This document shows, one piece after another, positions 21,074 to 33,429 of a DNA stretch of 35,000 nucleotides. Source of the DNA: Nymphaea colorata (taxonomy: Eukaryota; Streptophyta; Magnoliopsida; Nymphaeales; Nymphaeaceae); assembly GCF_008831285.2 (NCBI RefSeq), contig NC_045140.1, positions 28,691,200 through 28,726,199 on the forward strand, written 5' to 3'. The notes below the pieces were generated by a model that saw nothing but the letters and a program-made list of their open reading frames with translations, did not search any database and was not told the origin of the DNA. Position 1 is the first letter of the stretch, and every line of letters begins with the position of its first letter. The position numbers and the translations under genes are program-made.

Positions 21074-21096
21074 AGCTGCTCAATCAGCCCCAAGGT

Positions 21097-21108
21097 GCTC
21101 TGATACCA
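21097..21108 (-). other. Primer-binding site of element B1 (tRNA-iMet)
   Basis: Element sense TGGTATCAGAGC, 3 nt inside the 5' LTR end at 21112. Only 23 nt separate it from the gag-pol ATG at 21073, so B has almost no internal leader; most of its untranslated RNA must come from the LTR itself. Confidence 0.95.
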
Positions 21109-21749
21109 AACTGGTGGGAACCCGGCTAGGACTGCCTAAGCTCGCTGCCGAATGCCGAACTCCCTTCCCAAGATCTCTTGGGGCAGGCTCCGAATAGGCT
21201 AAGTATTAAGAAGACTTTACACTCTTTCCCTGCCGGACAGCAACCCCGGCTTAATTTCCCAAGTTAGGACAGAATTACAAGAGTGTTTCCCGAACCCAAA
21301 TAGCCAATCCTACTACAAGAATGCCAAGGGGCTCAAGGCTTAATACAACCGCGACGATACAACTTAAACGCTCACCTCACTCAACCACATTCACATCCAA
21401 GCATTCATCAAAAACATACATGCCTAAGCGCACAAACCACACCCTCAACCCCTAGGTGGCCAAGCCGCAAGGAGGTGTGTCGTCGGCTGAACGAGCCTCC
21501 GAGGACCTCACTATGCCGCGCGCCGTGTAGGCGGGTTTGTAAGCAAGAACACCCTCCCCGTGCTATAGTGGGACAGGGTACAAACCACCTCGGAGCTAGT
21601 CCGAGCTATCCACCGAGGCTGGAAAACCAGAAACTAAGCCTCGGTACTCAGCAAATGCCTCCTCGCCCAAGCTGGACAGCAAGCTCCACGACCCCAACTC
21701 ACCGGTCGCTTGATGGCTCACGGTTCACCTCAGCAACAAGGGAAGCACG

Positions 21750-21776
21750 GATTACTGTTACAGCAAAACAGTAATC
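21750..21776. repeat. 10-bp stem-loop in the B LTR
   Basis: GATTACTGTT (21750-21759) pairs perfectly with AACAGTAATC (21767-21776) across a 7-nt loop. Copies are at 25697-25723 and 34068-34094. In the dense-indel patch of the B1 3' LTR (near 13454) the left arm has been lost. Confidence 0.65.
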
Positions 21777-22190
21777 GAACAACAGAGCCAAAGTATGAAA
21801 TGCCTCACAAGATGCGATCTAAACCCCTCTTTGTATGCTGTTAAGGGGGAAGCAGGCGTCGAACTGGTGTCGACGAGCACCCTTCAACTCCAAGGTTGCG
21901 GCTCACGGACTGTTGCAGTCTATGCTAACAGGTTGCAGCCCATCCTCGTTGCAGCAGGGGTATGCTCCGCCAAAACAAGTGCAAGCACGATCAAATCCAG
22001 GATATAATCAAAGGAAAACAAGGGATTCAAGGAGCTGAAATCACCAGAGATACTCGTTTCCCCAATATCGAAGAAAACGAGATCGGGGTAGCGTCGAGGC
22101 TTGGCCTCTGTTCTGGAAAACGAAGAAGACAGGTTCAGGCGCTGGCAGGGAGTGGCCTCCAGTCTAAAATTCGTAGCAAATCACAGGAGT

Positions 22191-22542
22191 CTCCAAAAAT
22201 CCCCAAACTTGGTCAGAAACAAGTAGACATCCTCAGGAGTGGACGCTCCAAGTTTGAGCCAAATCCGACGAGTTTAAGGCCAGGTCGTTGAGCTCTGAAA
22301 ATCGCGCACGTTCTGTCCTTCGTTCAGAAATGTATCAGGCGCAGAACAGCTTCAGGACTGCTGGAGAGGTCTTCGATGGAAAAATCATAACAATTCATAG
22401 ACACCTCCAAAAATCCTGAAATTTGGACTGTAGCAAGACCACTAGCCAAGGAGTAGACGCTCCAAATTTGAGCTGAATCTGAGCTGTCTAGACCCCAGTC
22501 GTTGATCCCTCAAAGTCGCTGTAGTTCTGTCGCCTGTTTCAG
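22191..22542. repeat. Degenerate tandem repeat in the B LTR (214-bp period)
   Basis: Unit 1 is 22191-22327 and unit 2 is 22405-22542. Both begin CTCCAAAAATCC, share an AGGAGT(G/A)GACGCTCCAA(G/A)TTTGAGC core and GTCGTTGA, and end near TTCAG. The copies are clearly diverged, so the duplication is older than any of the insertions. Equivalent copies: 26138-26489 and 34509-34860. Confidence 0.65.
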
Positions 22543-23997
22543 GAAGAGCCGTCGTGCAGAAGAACAGCCACAGGTCTTCAAATCGCCACTCCGCCTCAAT
22601 GCGATCAAATCAAGAGATGAAACCACTTGCAATCGACAGATAATTAAATTTGGAACAAGCTAAAGTCAATAGATCACCCGGTGATGCTGCATTCCCAATG
22701 TTCTAAGCGAATATTGGGTTACAGCCGCCTGTGGCGGAGAAACAGGGATGCTCGCCGCCGATTCCCGCCAGATTCAGACCGTCGCCTCCAGAAACGCCAT
22801 CTACAGTCCGATCGACGTCAAATTTGGTGGAGATGATCTCAGGGATGTTGGGAATCTAATGGCACCGGAATCGTGAAGATCCAACGGTTGGATCGCCGGA
22901 AGTGTCGCCGGAAACAGGAACTGGTCGGCGGAACTGCGTGACAGAACCTACTCCGACTTCTCAAGCTCGTAACTCACTCAATACTGAACGGATTGACGCG
23001 ATTCCACTTCCTATAGAAAGCTTGGTTCGGTGGGAAGCGAACAGTATCAAAATCCCCAAAAGTTATGGCCGATTGACCCTTCGATTTAAGCTCGGATTGA
23101 GACTGGCTGTGGTAGGCCTGTTTCAACCGAATGCTCAAAAAGAGGCTCGATCATCCTCCAAACGACCCCCAAACCCATTCTCCTTCGCTTCGATCCTTCT
23201 TCAGATCATCCTCACGGATTCCAGAAGGATCCCACGGCATACAAACGAATTGGGGAGGCGATTTACAGTCACTACAAGAGGAAATGACGCTGGAAAAACA
23301 CACTTAGCTGTATTTCTGCTGAACGGACGATCAAATGCATCTCAGATCTTCACACCGCCGTGTAGGCATTGCGCGAAGGCTGGAGAATGCCTTCCGGATG
23401 GTGGATGACGCCTCTCGACACCCCTGTGGCTGAGGAGTCCGCACGGCATTCACCTTTGCTTCTGCTCGGGTAGACGATGAAGAAGACAACCCGCCGGCTG
23501 CTTGCTTCGTTTCACCTCCTAGTAGAGAAAACCAGCGGAGGGTGTGGGATAATGTCGGGTTGCCAATCCGCCATTGATGAATCTGAGGAGGCTGGAGAAG
23601 AACCTCAGATGTTTCACACAGAAATGGGGAGGAAGAAGAAGATGGAGGCGCAAGAAACGCGCGGGTGAAGAGAAACCTGTTTCTATTAGAAACTTTGTCC
23701 AAAAATCATTAACAACTTAGGGTTAACTTCACAAAGACACTATTTAAAGTGTAGCATGACTCGGTTCGGTCTATGTCTCGAACCGGGTCGGTACAAAACT
23801 GAAACATAACTAAAAATGAAACCGGTTCCTACTAAAAACGCTGGACTTGGATCGGGTCCTAAGACGGGATCCTGTCAAAACCGCTCCGACTGACCCGTAA
23901 TGCTGTAATCACTCCGTCTCGGCCTGAAATGGTCGGCTCGGGGCTGAAAACTCCTCCAACTCAGTCTCGGTCCACTGGGCATGTGTGGCTAGGTCGG

Positions 23998-25058
<1,061 letters not shown>

Positions 25059-28000
25059 TGGTGGGAACCCGGCTAGGACTGCCTAAGCTCGCTGCCGAAT
25101 GCCGAACTCCCTTCCCAAGATCTCTTGGGGCAGGCTCCGAATAGGCTAAGTATTAAGAAGACTTTACACTCTTTCCCTGCCGGACAGCAACCCCGGCTTA
25201 ATTTCCCAAGTTAGGACAGAATTACAAGAGTGTTTCCCGAACCCAAATAGCCAATCCTACTACAAGAATGCTAAGGGGCTCAAGGCTTAATACAACCGCG
25301 ACGATACAACTTAAACGCTCACCTCACTCAACCACATTCACATCCAAGCATTCATCAAAAACATACATGCCTAAGCGCACAAACCACACCCTCAACCCCT
25401 AGGTGGCCAAGCCGCAAGGAGGTGTGTCGTCGGCTGAACGAGCCTCCGAGGACCTCACTATGCCGCGCGCCGTGTAGGCGGGTTTGTAAGCAAGAACACC
25501 CTCCCCGTGCTATAGTGGGACAGGGTACAAACCTCCTCGGAGCTAGTCCGAGCTATCCACCGAGGCTGGAAAACCAGAAACTAAGCCTCGGTACTCAGCA
25601 AATGCCTCCTCGCCCAAGCTGGACAGCAAGCTCCACGACCCCAACTCACCGGTCGCTTGATGGCTCACGGTTCACCTCAGCAACAAGGGAAGCACGGATT
25701 ACTGTTACAGCAAAACAGTAATCGAACAACAGAGCCAAAGTATGAAATGCCTCACAAGATGCGATCTAAACCCCTCTTTGTATTCTGTTAAGGGGGAAGC
25801 AGGCGTCGAACTGGTGTCGACGAGCACCCTTCAACTCCAAGGTTGCGGCTCACGGACTGTTGCAGTCTATGCTAACAGGTTGCAGCCCATCCTCGTTGCA
25901 GCAGGGGTATGCTCCGCCAAAACAAGTGCAAGCACGATCAAATCCAGGATATAATCAAAGGAAAACAAGGGATTCAAGGAGCTGAAATCACCAGAGATAC
26001 TCGTTTCCCCAATATCGAAGAAAACGAGATCGGGGTAGCGTCGAGGCTTGGCCTCTGTTCTGGAAAACGAAGAAGACAGGTTCAGGCGCTGGCAGAGAGT
26101 GGCCTCCAGTCTAAAATTCGTATAAAATCACAGGAGTCTCCAAAAATCCCCAAACGTGGTCAGCAACAAGTAGACATCCTCAGGAGTGGACGCTCCAAGT
26201 TTGAGCCAAATCCGACGAGTTTAAGGCCAGGTCGTTGAGCTCTGAAAATCGCGCACGTTCTGTCCTTCGTTCAGAAATGTATCAGGCGCAGAACAGCTTC
26301 AGGACTGCTGGAGAGGTCTTCGATGGAAAAATCATAACAATTCATAGACACCTCCAAAAATCCTGAAATTTGGACTGTAGCAAGACCACTAGCCAAGGAG
26401 TAGACGCTCCAAATTTGAGCTGAATCTGAGCTGTCTAGACCCCAGTCGTTGATCCCTCAAAGTCGCTGTAGTTCTGTCGCCTGTTTCAGGAAGAGCCGTC
26501 GTGCAGAAGAACAGCCACAGGTCTTCAAATCGCCACTCCGCCTCAATGCGATCAAATCAAGAGATGAAACCACTTGCAATCGACAGATAATTAAATTTGG
26601 AACAAGCTAAAGTCAATAGATCACCCGGTGATGCTGCATTCCCAATGTTCTAAGCGAATATTGGGTTACAGCCGCCTGTGGCGGAGAAACAGGGATGCTC
26701 GCCGCCGATTCCCGCCAGATTCAGACCGTCGCCTCCAGAAACGCCATCTACAGTCCGATCGACGTCAAATTTGGTGGAGATGATCTCAGGGATGTTGGGA
26801 ATCTAATGGCACCGGAATCGTGAAGATCCAACGGTTGGATCGCCGGAAGTGTCGCCGGAAACAGGAACTGGTCGGCGGAACTGCGTGACAGAACCTACTC
26901 CGACTTCTCAAGCTCGTAACTCACTCAATACTGAACGGATTGACGCGATTCCACTTCCTATAGAAAGCTTGGTTCGGTGGGAAGCGAACAGTATCAAAAT
27001 CCCCAAAAGTTATGGCCGATTGACCCTTCGATTTAAGCTCGGATTGAGACTGGCTGTGGTAGGCCTGTTTCAACCGAATGCTCAAAAAGAGGCTCGATCA
27101 TCCTCCAAACGACCCCCAAACCCATTCTCCTTCGCTTCGATCCTTCTTCAGATCATCCTCACGGATTCCAGAAGGATCCCACGGCATACAAACGAATTGG
27201 GGAGGCGATTTACAGTCACTACAAGAGGAAATGACGCTGGAAAAACACACTTAGCTGTATTTCTGCTGAACGGACGATCAAATGCATCTCAGATCTTCAC
27301 ACCGCCGTGTAGGCATTGCGCGAAGGCTGGAGAATGCCTTCCGGATGGTGGATGACGCCTCTCGACACCCCTGTGGCTGAGGAGTCCGCACGGCATTCAC
27401 CTTTGCTTCTGCTCGGGTAGACGATGAAGAAGACAACCCGCCGGCTGCTTGCTTCGTTTCACCTCCTAGTAGAGAAAACCAGCGGAGGGTGTGGGATAAT
27501 GTCGGGTTGCCAATCCGCCATTGATGAATCTGAGGAGGCTGGAGAAGAACCTCAGATGTTTCACACAGAAATGGGGAGGAAGAAGAAGATGGAGGCGCAA
27601 GAAACGCGCGGGTGAAGAGAAACCTGTTTCTATTAGAAACTTTGTCCAAAAATCATTAACAACTTAGGGTTAACTTCACAAAGACACTATTTAAAGTGTA
27701 GCATGACTCGGTTCGGTCTATGTCTCGAACCGGGTCGGTACAAAACTGAAACATAACTAAAAATGAAACCGGTTCCTAATAAAAACGCTGGATTTGGATC
27801 GGGTCCTAAGACGGGATCCTGTCAAAACCGCTCCGACTGACCCGTAATGCTGTAATCACTCCGTCTCGGCCTGAAATGGTCGGCTTGGGGCTGAAAACTC
27901 CTCCAACTCAGTCTCGGTCCACTGGGCATGTGTGGCTAGGTCGGTCAGCTGGGCCCGGACAACTCCAGCTCACTGCATCGGCTAGCCTCCCTAAGAAAAA

Positions 28001-28566
28001 TGCTGTCCTCGCTGGAATGACCTCCGTGCGTGATACCCTCGGAACAAGGATCGGCCACCCGCCCGAGTGCTGCTGCTGCTAGTGGTGATGGTGGTGCCCG
28101 CTCGTTAGCCTCTCTAAGGTTTCCGCTGTGCACTCTGATAGCGTCCTCGCTCGCTACAACCTCACAATGCTCCAGGTGACCACCAGCGTCGACGCTCTCC
28201 TGCGCGCGGCACCCGTCTGCGTCCTCGATGCCCGGTAGTCGGCGATGTCCCTCGGCTGTGCGCTCGGCCGTGCCCCGGAGTTGTGCTGCGCCTGTGGCCG
28301 GCAGTGGCATGCCTCCGACGATTACCTGGTGTGACGTTAGGCCTTGTGTGGCGTTATTAGCGCTACAAGCTGCACCATTCACAGTTAGTAAAGCCTCTCT
28401 GCCCCTTACACTCAGTGGCCAAGTCTCACCCTTACCAAGTCTCTCATGCCCATCTGGCGACAAAGGGTTCGCGCAGACAAGCTTAGCGCTATCGGCCTGT
28501 GGTAGTTGATGGGATTCGGCAGCAATCAAGGCTAGTCCCGGCCTAGTCCTAGGGAGTTCCGTATCA
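25059..28566 (-). repeat. Element B2 3' LTR (3508 bp)
   Basis: A complete LTR, TGGTGGGAAC...CCGTATCA. The stretch 27945-28566 is the coding tail of gag-pol. Also present are a candidate TATA at 27688-27695, the 214-bp-period repeat at 26138-26489 and the stem-loop at 25697-25723. The remainder (about 25059-27600) holds no gene that I can support. Confidence 0.95.
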
Positions 28567-31500
28567 GATCCACCACGCTGAGACTGAGCTTGTCCCCAAG
28601 CTCTAGTAGTTGGGAAATCCTGGACAATCCTGTCATATAGCTCCCATGATGTACCAGAATCTGGGCCGTCCCACTCAACTAAAACCTCATGTCTCTGACG
28701 CCCCTCTCTCTGCAGTGCCGGTGACGAAGTATCCTATACGGTCTAGGCCGAAAATCTGGCAAAGGTTCAATAAGTTCTGGCAACTGACCAAAATGCGGCT
28801 TGAGCCTAGTTACATGGAAGACCGGATGGACTAATGCGGTGGGCGGTAGTGCTAACCTGTAGGCTCCTTTGCCAACTCTTTGCAAGACCCGGAATGGCCC
28901 ATAATAACGGGGTAAAAGTTTGGAATAAGGCTGTCCAAGCAACGATTTTTGTCGCATAGGTAGCCTCTTCAACCATGCCATGTCCCCAACCTTGAACTCT
29001 CGATCTTTGCGGCCTTTATCATATGTTTGTTTCATTCGATTCTGGGCTCTTACGATATGCTGCCTCAAAACTGTCAAGATCTCATCCCGATTACGGAGTG
29101 TGCAGTCCACCTCATCATCTTGAGCTGTCCCTACTTCATAGTTTGGAATGAGTGGAGGAGGACACCCATACAGTGCCTCGTAGGGAGTGATACTAGTCCC
29201 GGAATGGAGACTAGTGTTGTAGGACCATTCTGCCCAAGCAAGATACCGAACCCAAGTGTTCGGTCGTTCCCCCGCGAAACAACGCAGATAGGTCTCTAGT
29301 GTCCTGTTCACCACCTCGCTTTGCCCATCGGTTTGCGGGTGGTGGGCTGTACTGAAATGCAATGAAGTCCCAGCCATGCGCATATACTCGCGCCAAAACG
29401 CACTAAGGAATATCGAATCCCTATCACAAACGATAGTGCTCGGCATTCCATGAAGTTTGCCGACATAGTCTTGGTATATCCCGGCAACCAACGGCCCATT
29501 GTAGTGTCTTGGAAGAGGGGCAAAATGCCCATATTTTGTCAATCTGTCCACCACTACAAACACCGCTTCCTTTCCTTCCGAACGTGGCATTGCATCAATA
29601 AAATCCATTGATACATCAGCCCAAGGTTTTGTAGGTATTGGCAATGGGTGCATCAGCCCGGGTGGCTTGGTTGCTTCATACTTTTCCCTTTGGCAAATCT
29701 GACAACTCCTCACAAACTCTTTGACTTCTCCTTTTAGACCTTCCCACCAAAATTGGGTTTTGATCCTTGCAAGCGTTTTGGCCACGCCTTCGTGACCTGC
29801 GGTGGTTGAACAATGAAAGTGTGATAGGAGCTCCTTTTTGAGGGAGGAACCGCGTGGTACCACAGCTTTGCCCTTTCGGTAAAGCACGTTCCCCTTCATG
29901 CCATGGTTTGGGATTGATCCCGGATTCTGCTGAACCGATGCTCTAAGTAGTCTCAAACCTTCATCAGCCTCTTGTTCAATGACCAATCGCTGCCACAAAT
30001 CGGTTTCCAGAACGGACAAGGTTAGAAATTGCTCTCCAAGTCTCGATAACGAATCAGCCGCCGAGTTTTCGGTTCCTTTCTTGTATTCGATTGTAAAATC
30101 GTAACCCAATAGCTTGGCGAGCCATCTTTGTTGAGTAGGCGTTGAGACCCTTTGTTTGAGCATATACCTTAAACTACTATGATCCGTTCTCACAATGAAT
30201 TTGCGCCCGATGAGGTAGGGCCTCCATTTCTCCACGGCCAACACGATGGCAAATAACTCCTTTTCATATGTGGATAATGGCTTTGCCCTATGGGTGAGAG
30301 CCTTGGACATGTAGGCTATTGGGTGGCCCTTTTGGCTGAGGACAGCCCCAACACCAACGTCGCTTGCGTCCGTCTCCACCACGAAATCAAGTGAAAAATC
30401 TGGCAAGGTTAGCACGGGCGCGGCTAACATTGCTGCCTTAAGCTTTACGAATGCTTCCCTTGAGTGATCCGTCCAGGTGAACTCCCCTTTCTTCAACATT
30501 TTCGTCAAAGGGGAGGCTATAGATCCATAGCCTTGAATAAACCTTCGATAGTAACCAGTAAGACCTAGAAATCCTCTCATTCCTCTCGGGTCTTTTGGCA
30601 AAGGCCATTGCTCCATGGCATGGAGCTTTTCTGGATCAGCTCTAACACCTTCCTTGGACACTATGTGTCCCAAATAGCCGATTGATTCTTGACCGAAACT
30701 GCACTTAGAAGCTTTTGCAAAGAGTTCATTCTGCCTCAAAATTTGTAGTGTCTTCCTTAAGTGGACAATGTGGTGCTCTAATGATCGACTGTAAACCAGA
30801 ATGTCATCGAAGAAAACTAGAATGAAATCCCTCAGATGTGGTCTGAAAATATCATTCATACATCGTTGGAATGTAGCCGGGGCGTTGGTTAATCCGAAGG
30901 GCATGACCAAGAACTCATAATGCCCATCGTGAGTTCTAAATGCAGTCTTGGGTACGTCATGCTTATCCATGCGTATCTGATGGTAACCAGCCCTTAAGTC
31001 AAGCTTGGAGAAAATGGAAGCGCCCGCCAATTCATCAAGGAGTTCGTCAATGACGGGTATAGGGTGGCGGTCCTTAATCGTGACTTCGTTAAGTGCCCGA
31101 TAATCAACACAAAATCTCCAAGTTTCATCCTTCTTTTTGACTAACAAAACAGGAGAGGAGAAGGGACTGCTACTCGGGCGAATGATTCCCCCTTCAATCA
31201 TTTCTTTTACCAATCTCTCTATCTCCGTTTTCTGTGTAAACCCATAACGATAAGGCCTAACATTTACCGGTTCTGCCCCGTTTGATAGGACGATCCTGTG
31301 ATCGTATGATCTTGGAGGAGGTAACCCTTTAGGTTCAGAAAAGACATCTTCAAAACCATCCAATACTTGCTGAACTTCCTTGGGAATGACTTCGGTCTCT
31401 GTCCCTTTTGGAGGTACATCAGTGGCTAACGATATCAGCCAGAGGGCTGGCTGTTGAGCTACGAGAGCCTTGATGGCTGCCTTCGGTTCCAAGTTGGGCT

Positions 31501-33391
31501 GGATTCCTTCGAGTGTCACTTGATCTCCTCCTTCCCTCTCAAATCTCATCTTCATTTTGGAGAAATCCCAGTAGATTCCCCCAAGTGTCTCTAACCAATC
31601 AACACCAAGAACAAGGTCCATCCCTTTTATCGGAAGAACTAAGACATCTATCTTGTATGGGATCCCTTGCACGGTTATATCCATGTTTCGGCAAATGTGG
31701 ACGCAAGGTAGCCTTGTTCCATCTCCTACCAAGACCGTGAGTGGTGCTTGATCTTCCAATGTGCATCCGCTATCCTTGGCCGTTTCTAAACTCATAAAAT
31801 TATGAGTTGCTCCCGAATCTAGCAAGATTGTGACTCTGTGCCCTTGAATGGTTCCAAGAACACGCATTGCTTTAGGACGGTTTGGGTCCCTCATGGAGTG
31901 AAGAACCCCATCCACCTTCTCAATTTCCGTTGGGCACTCTTGTTCTACTGGTTGCTCTTCCTCAACTGGGATTGAAACCTCAACTTCGTCCTCATCCTCT
32001 ACAACCACCATTAGCTGAAACCTCTTACATTTGTGTCCCTTGAACCACTTTTCCTCACATGACACACATAGCCCGGCTTTGAACCTTTCATCCCTCTCCT
32101 TAGCGGTGATGTAACGAACCGGAACATTGTCCCTAACGGCTGGACGTGTATCCCTCTTTGGAAACCCTTGTGGCTGTGGTTTAGGAGTAGGCCTGTTGAA
32201 ATTCCCTTTGTTTTGGTTGAATCCTCCGGTCTTAGAGAATTTCTCATACGCTGCCCGTTTGAGGAGCTTTTCCTCCATAACTCGTGCCCTTGCAAAGCAA
32301 CTGTCTAAGTCTACATGTTCCTCGGATAGCATCTCAATTCTAATATCCTCTCTCAATCCCGACATGAATGCACCTATGAGTGCGGGTTCGGGCCAATCTC
32401 CAACCATACATGACATGTCCTCAAATCGACCTTGAAACTCCTCCACGGTAGTGATTTGTTTCATGTTGATGAGCTCCACATGATAGTTAGTATATGACGA
32501 GACTCCAAAGCGAGCGAGTAATGCATTTGAAAATGTTTCCCATACCATGACCGGGTTTTTCCTCTTGTACGACCGATACCACCTCATAGCTGCCCCTTCA
32601 AAGTAGATCATGGCCGTTGTAATTTTTTTGTCTTCCCTAACTTCTTGGCACTCAAAGTATTGCTCCGCTTTAATCACCCAATCTTGGGCGTTTTTGCCAT
32701 CAAACTTAGGAAAGTCAACCCGAATGTTGGATCTGGGTTCTATGTTCCTTTGGCCCCTCTTTTTCTCACTTCTTTGTCCGATTCTCTCACTATCTTCATC
32801 TGAAATTTCTTCAAAATCATTGTCTACCAGTGGTTTGGAACAAGTTGCCATGTTAACTCCCATGGTCTTTTTATTTCCCATGTGAGCTTCATTGGTTTTG
32901 GGTGGAACTTGATTATCTTTTCCAATTTTAATCCCTCCAAAACTCGATGCGGCATGCTCTTTGGGAGCTTGATATGATGTGTGAGGCTCTTCATAAGGTC
33001 CTTTTCCCTTATCTTCTCGGTTGTGCCCATGATTAACGGATCTTTCCATACGGTCCATTCTTTGATTTAGCCCTTCTATACTTTCTGACAATTGGTCCAT
33101 TTTATTCATTCGGCCGGTTAAGAAACCCAATTGGTGACTTATTTGCGTGAAGTTATCAGTCATACGAATCATAGCTTCCTCAAAGCGAGACAACCTCTCT
33201 TCCACACGTGATGGCTGGTCTTGCCGACTCATTCTTACTCTCATTTCCTCAAGTTCGGTTTCTATCCGTGAGAACTTTTCTCGGTTTGATTCATTCCTTC
33301 CGCTGCCCTCATGAACTGATTCGGTGGCTGCATCTTCGACGCCCAATTCCATTTCCTGTTGCTCAACTCTTGAGTTCTTCTTCTTTGCCAT
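27945..33391 (-). pseudogene. Gag-Pol of element B2, frameshifted within the chromodomain
   Basis: The uninterrupted frame runs from ATG 33391 to 28679 (1570 aa). Order: heptad-like charged N-terminus about 35-115; Gag about 220-370; zinc knuckle C442, C445, H453, C455; protease D525-S526-G527; reverse transcriptase D798, FFDD (D862, D863); RNase H D1008, E1045, D1070, D1113; integrase H1193, H1200, C1230, C1233 and D1263, D1323, E1359 (D-35-E); GPF 1498-1500; chromodomain-like segment from about 1552. One G is missing at 28715/28716 relative to B1, which shifts the frame nine residues into that segment. Beyond the shift the original frame is open to a stop at 27945, running 206 codons into the LTR; without the deletion the product would be 1815 aa. 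All catalytic residues precede the break, so only the chromodomain and tail are lost. Confidence 0.9.
28567..28578 (-). other. Polypurine tract region of element B2
   Basis: Element sense GCGTGGTGGATC directly before LTR start TGATACGG, identical to B1. It lies inside the (frameshifted) gag-pol frame. Confidence 0.65.
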
Positions 33392-33414
33392 AGCTGCTCA
33401 ATCAGCCCCAAGGT

Positions 33415-33426
33415 GCTCTGATACCA
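33415..33426 (-). other. Primer-binding site of element B2 (tRNA-iMet)
   Basis: Element sense TGGTATCAGAGC, 3 nt from the 5' LTR at 33430 and 23 nt from the gag-pol ATG. Confidence 0.95.
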
Positions 33427-33429
33427 AAC

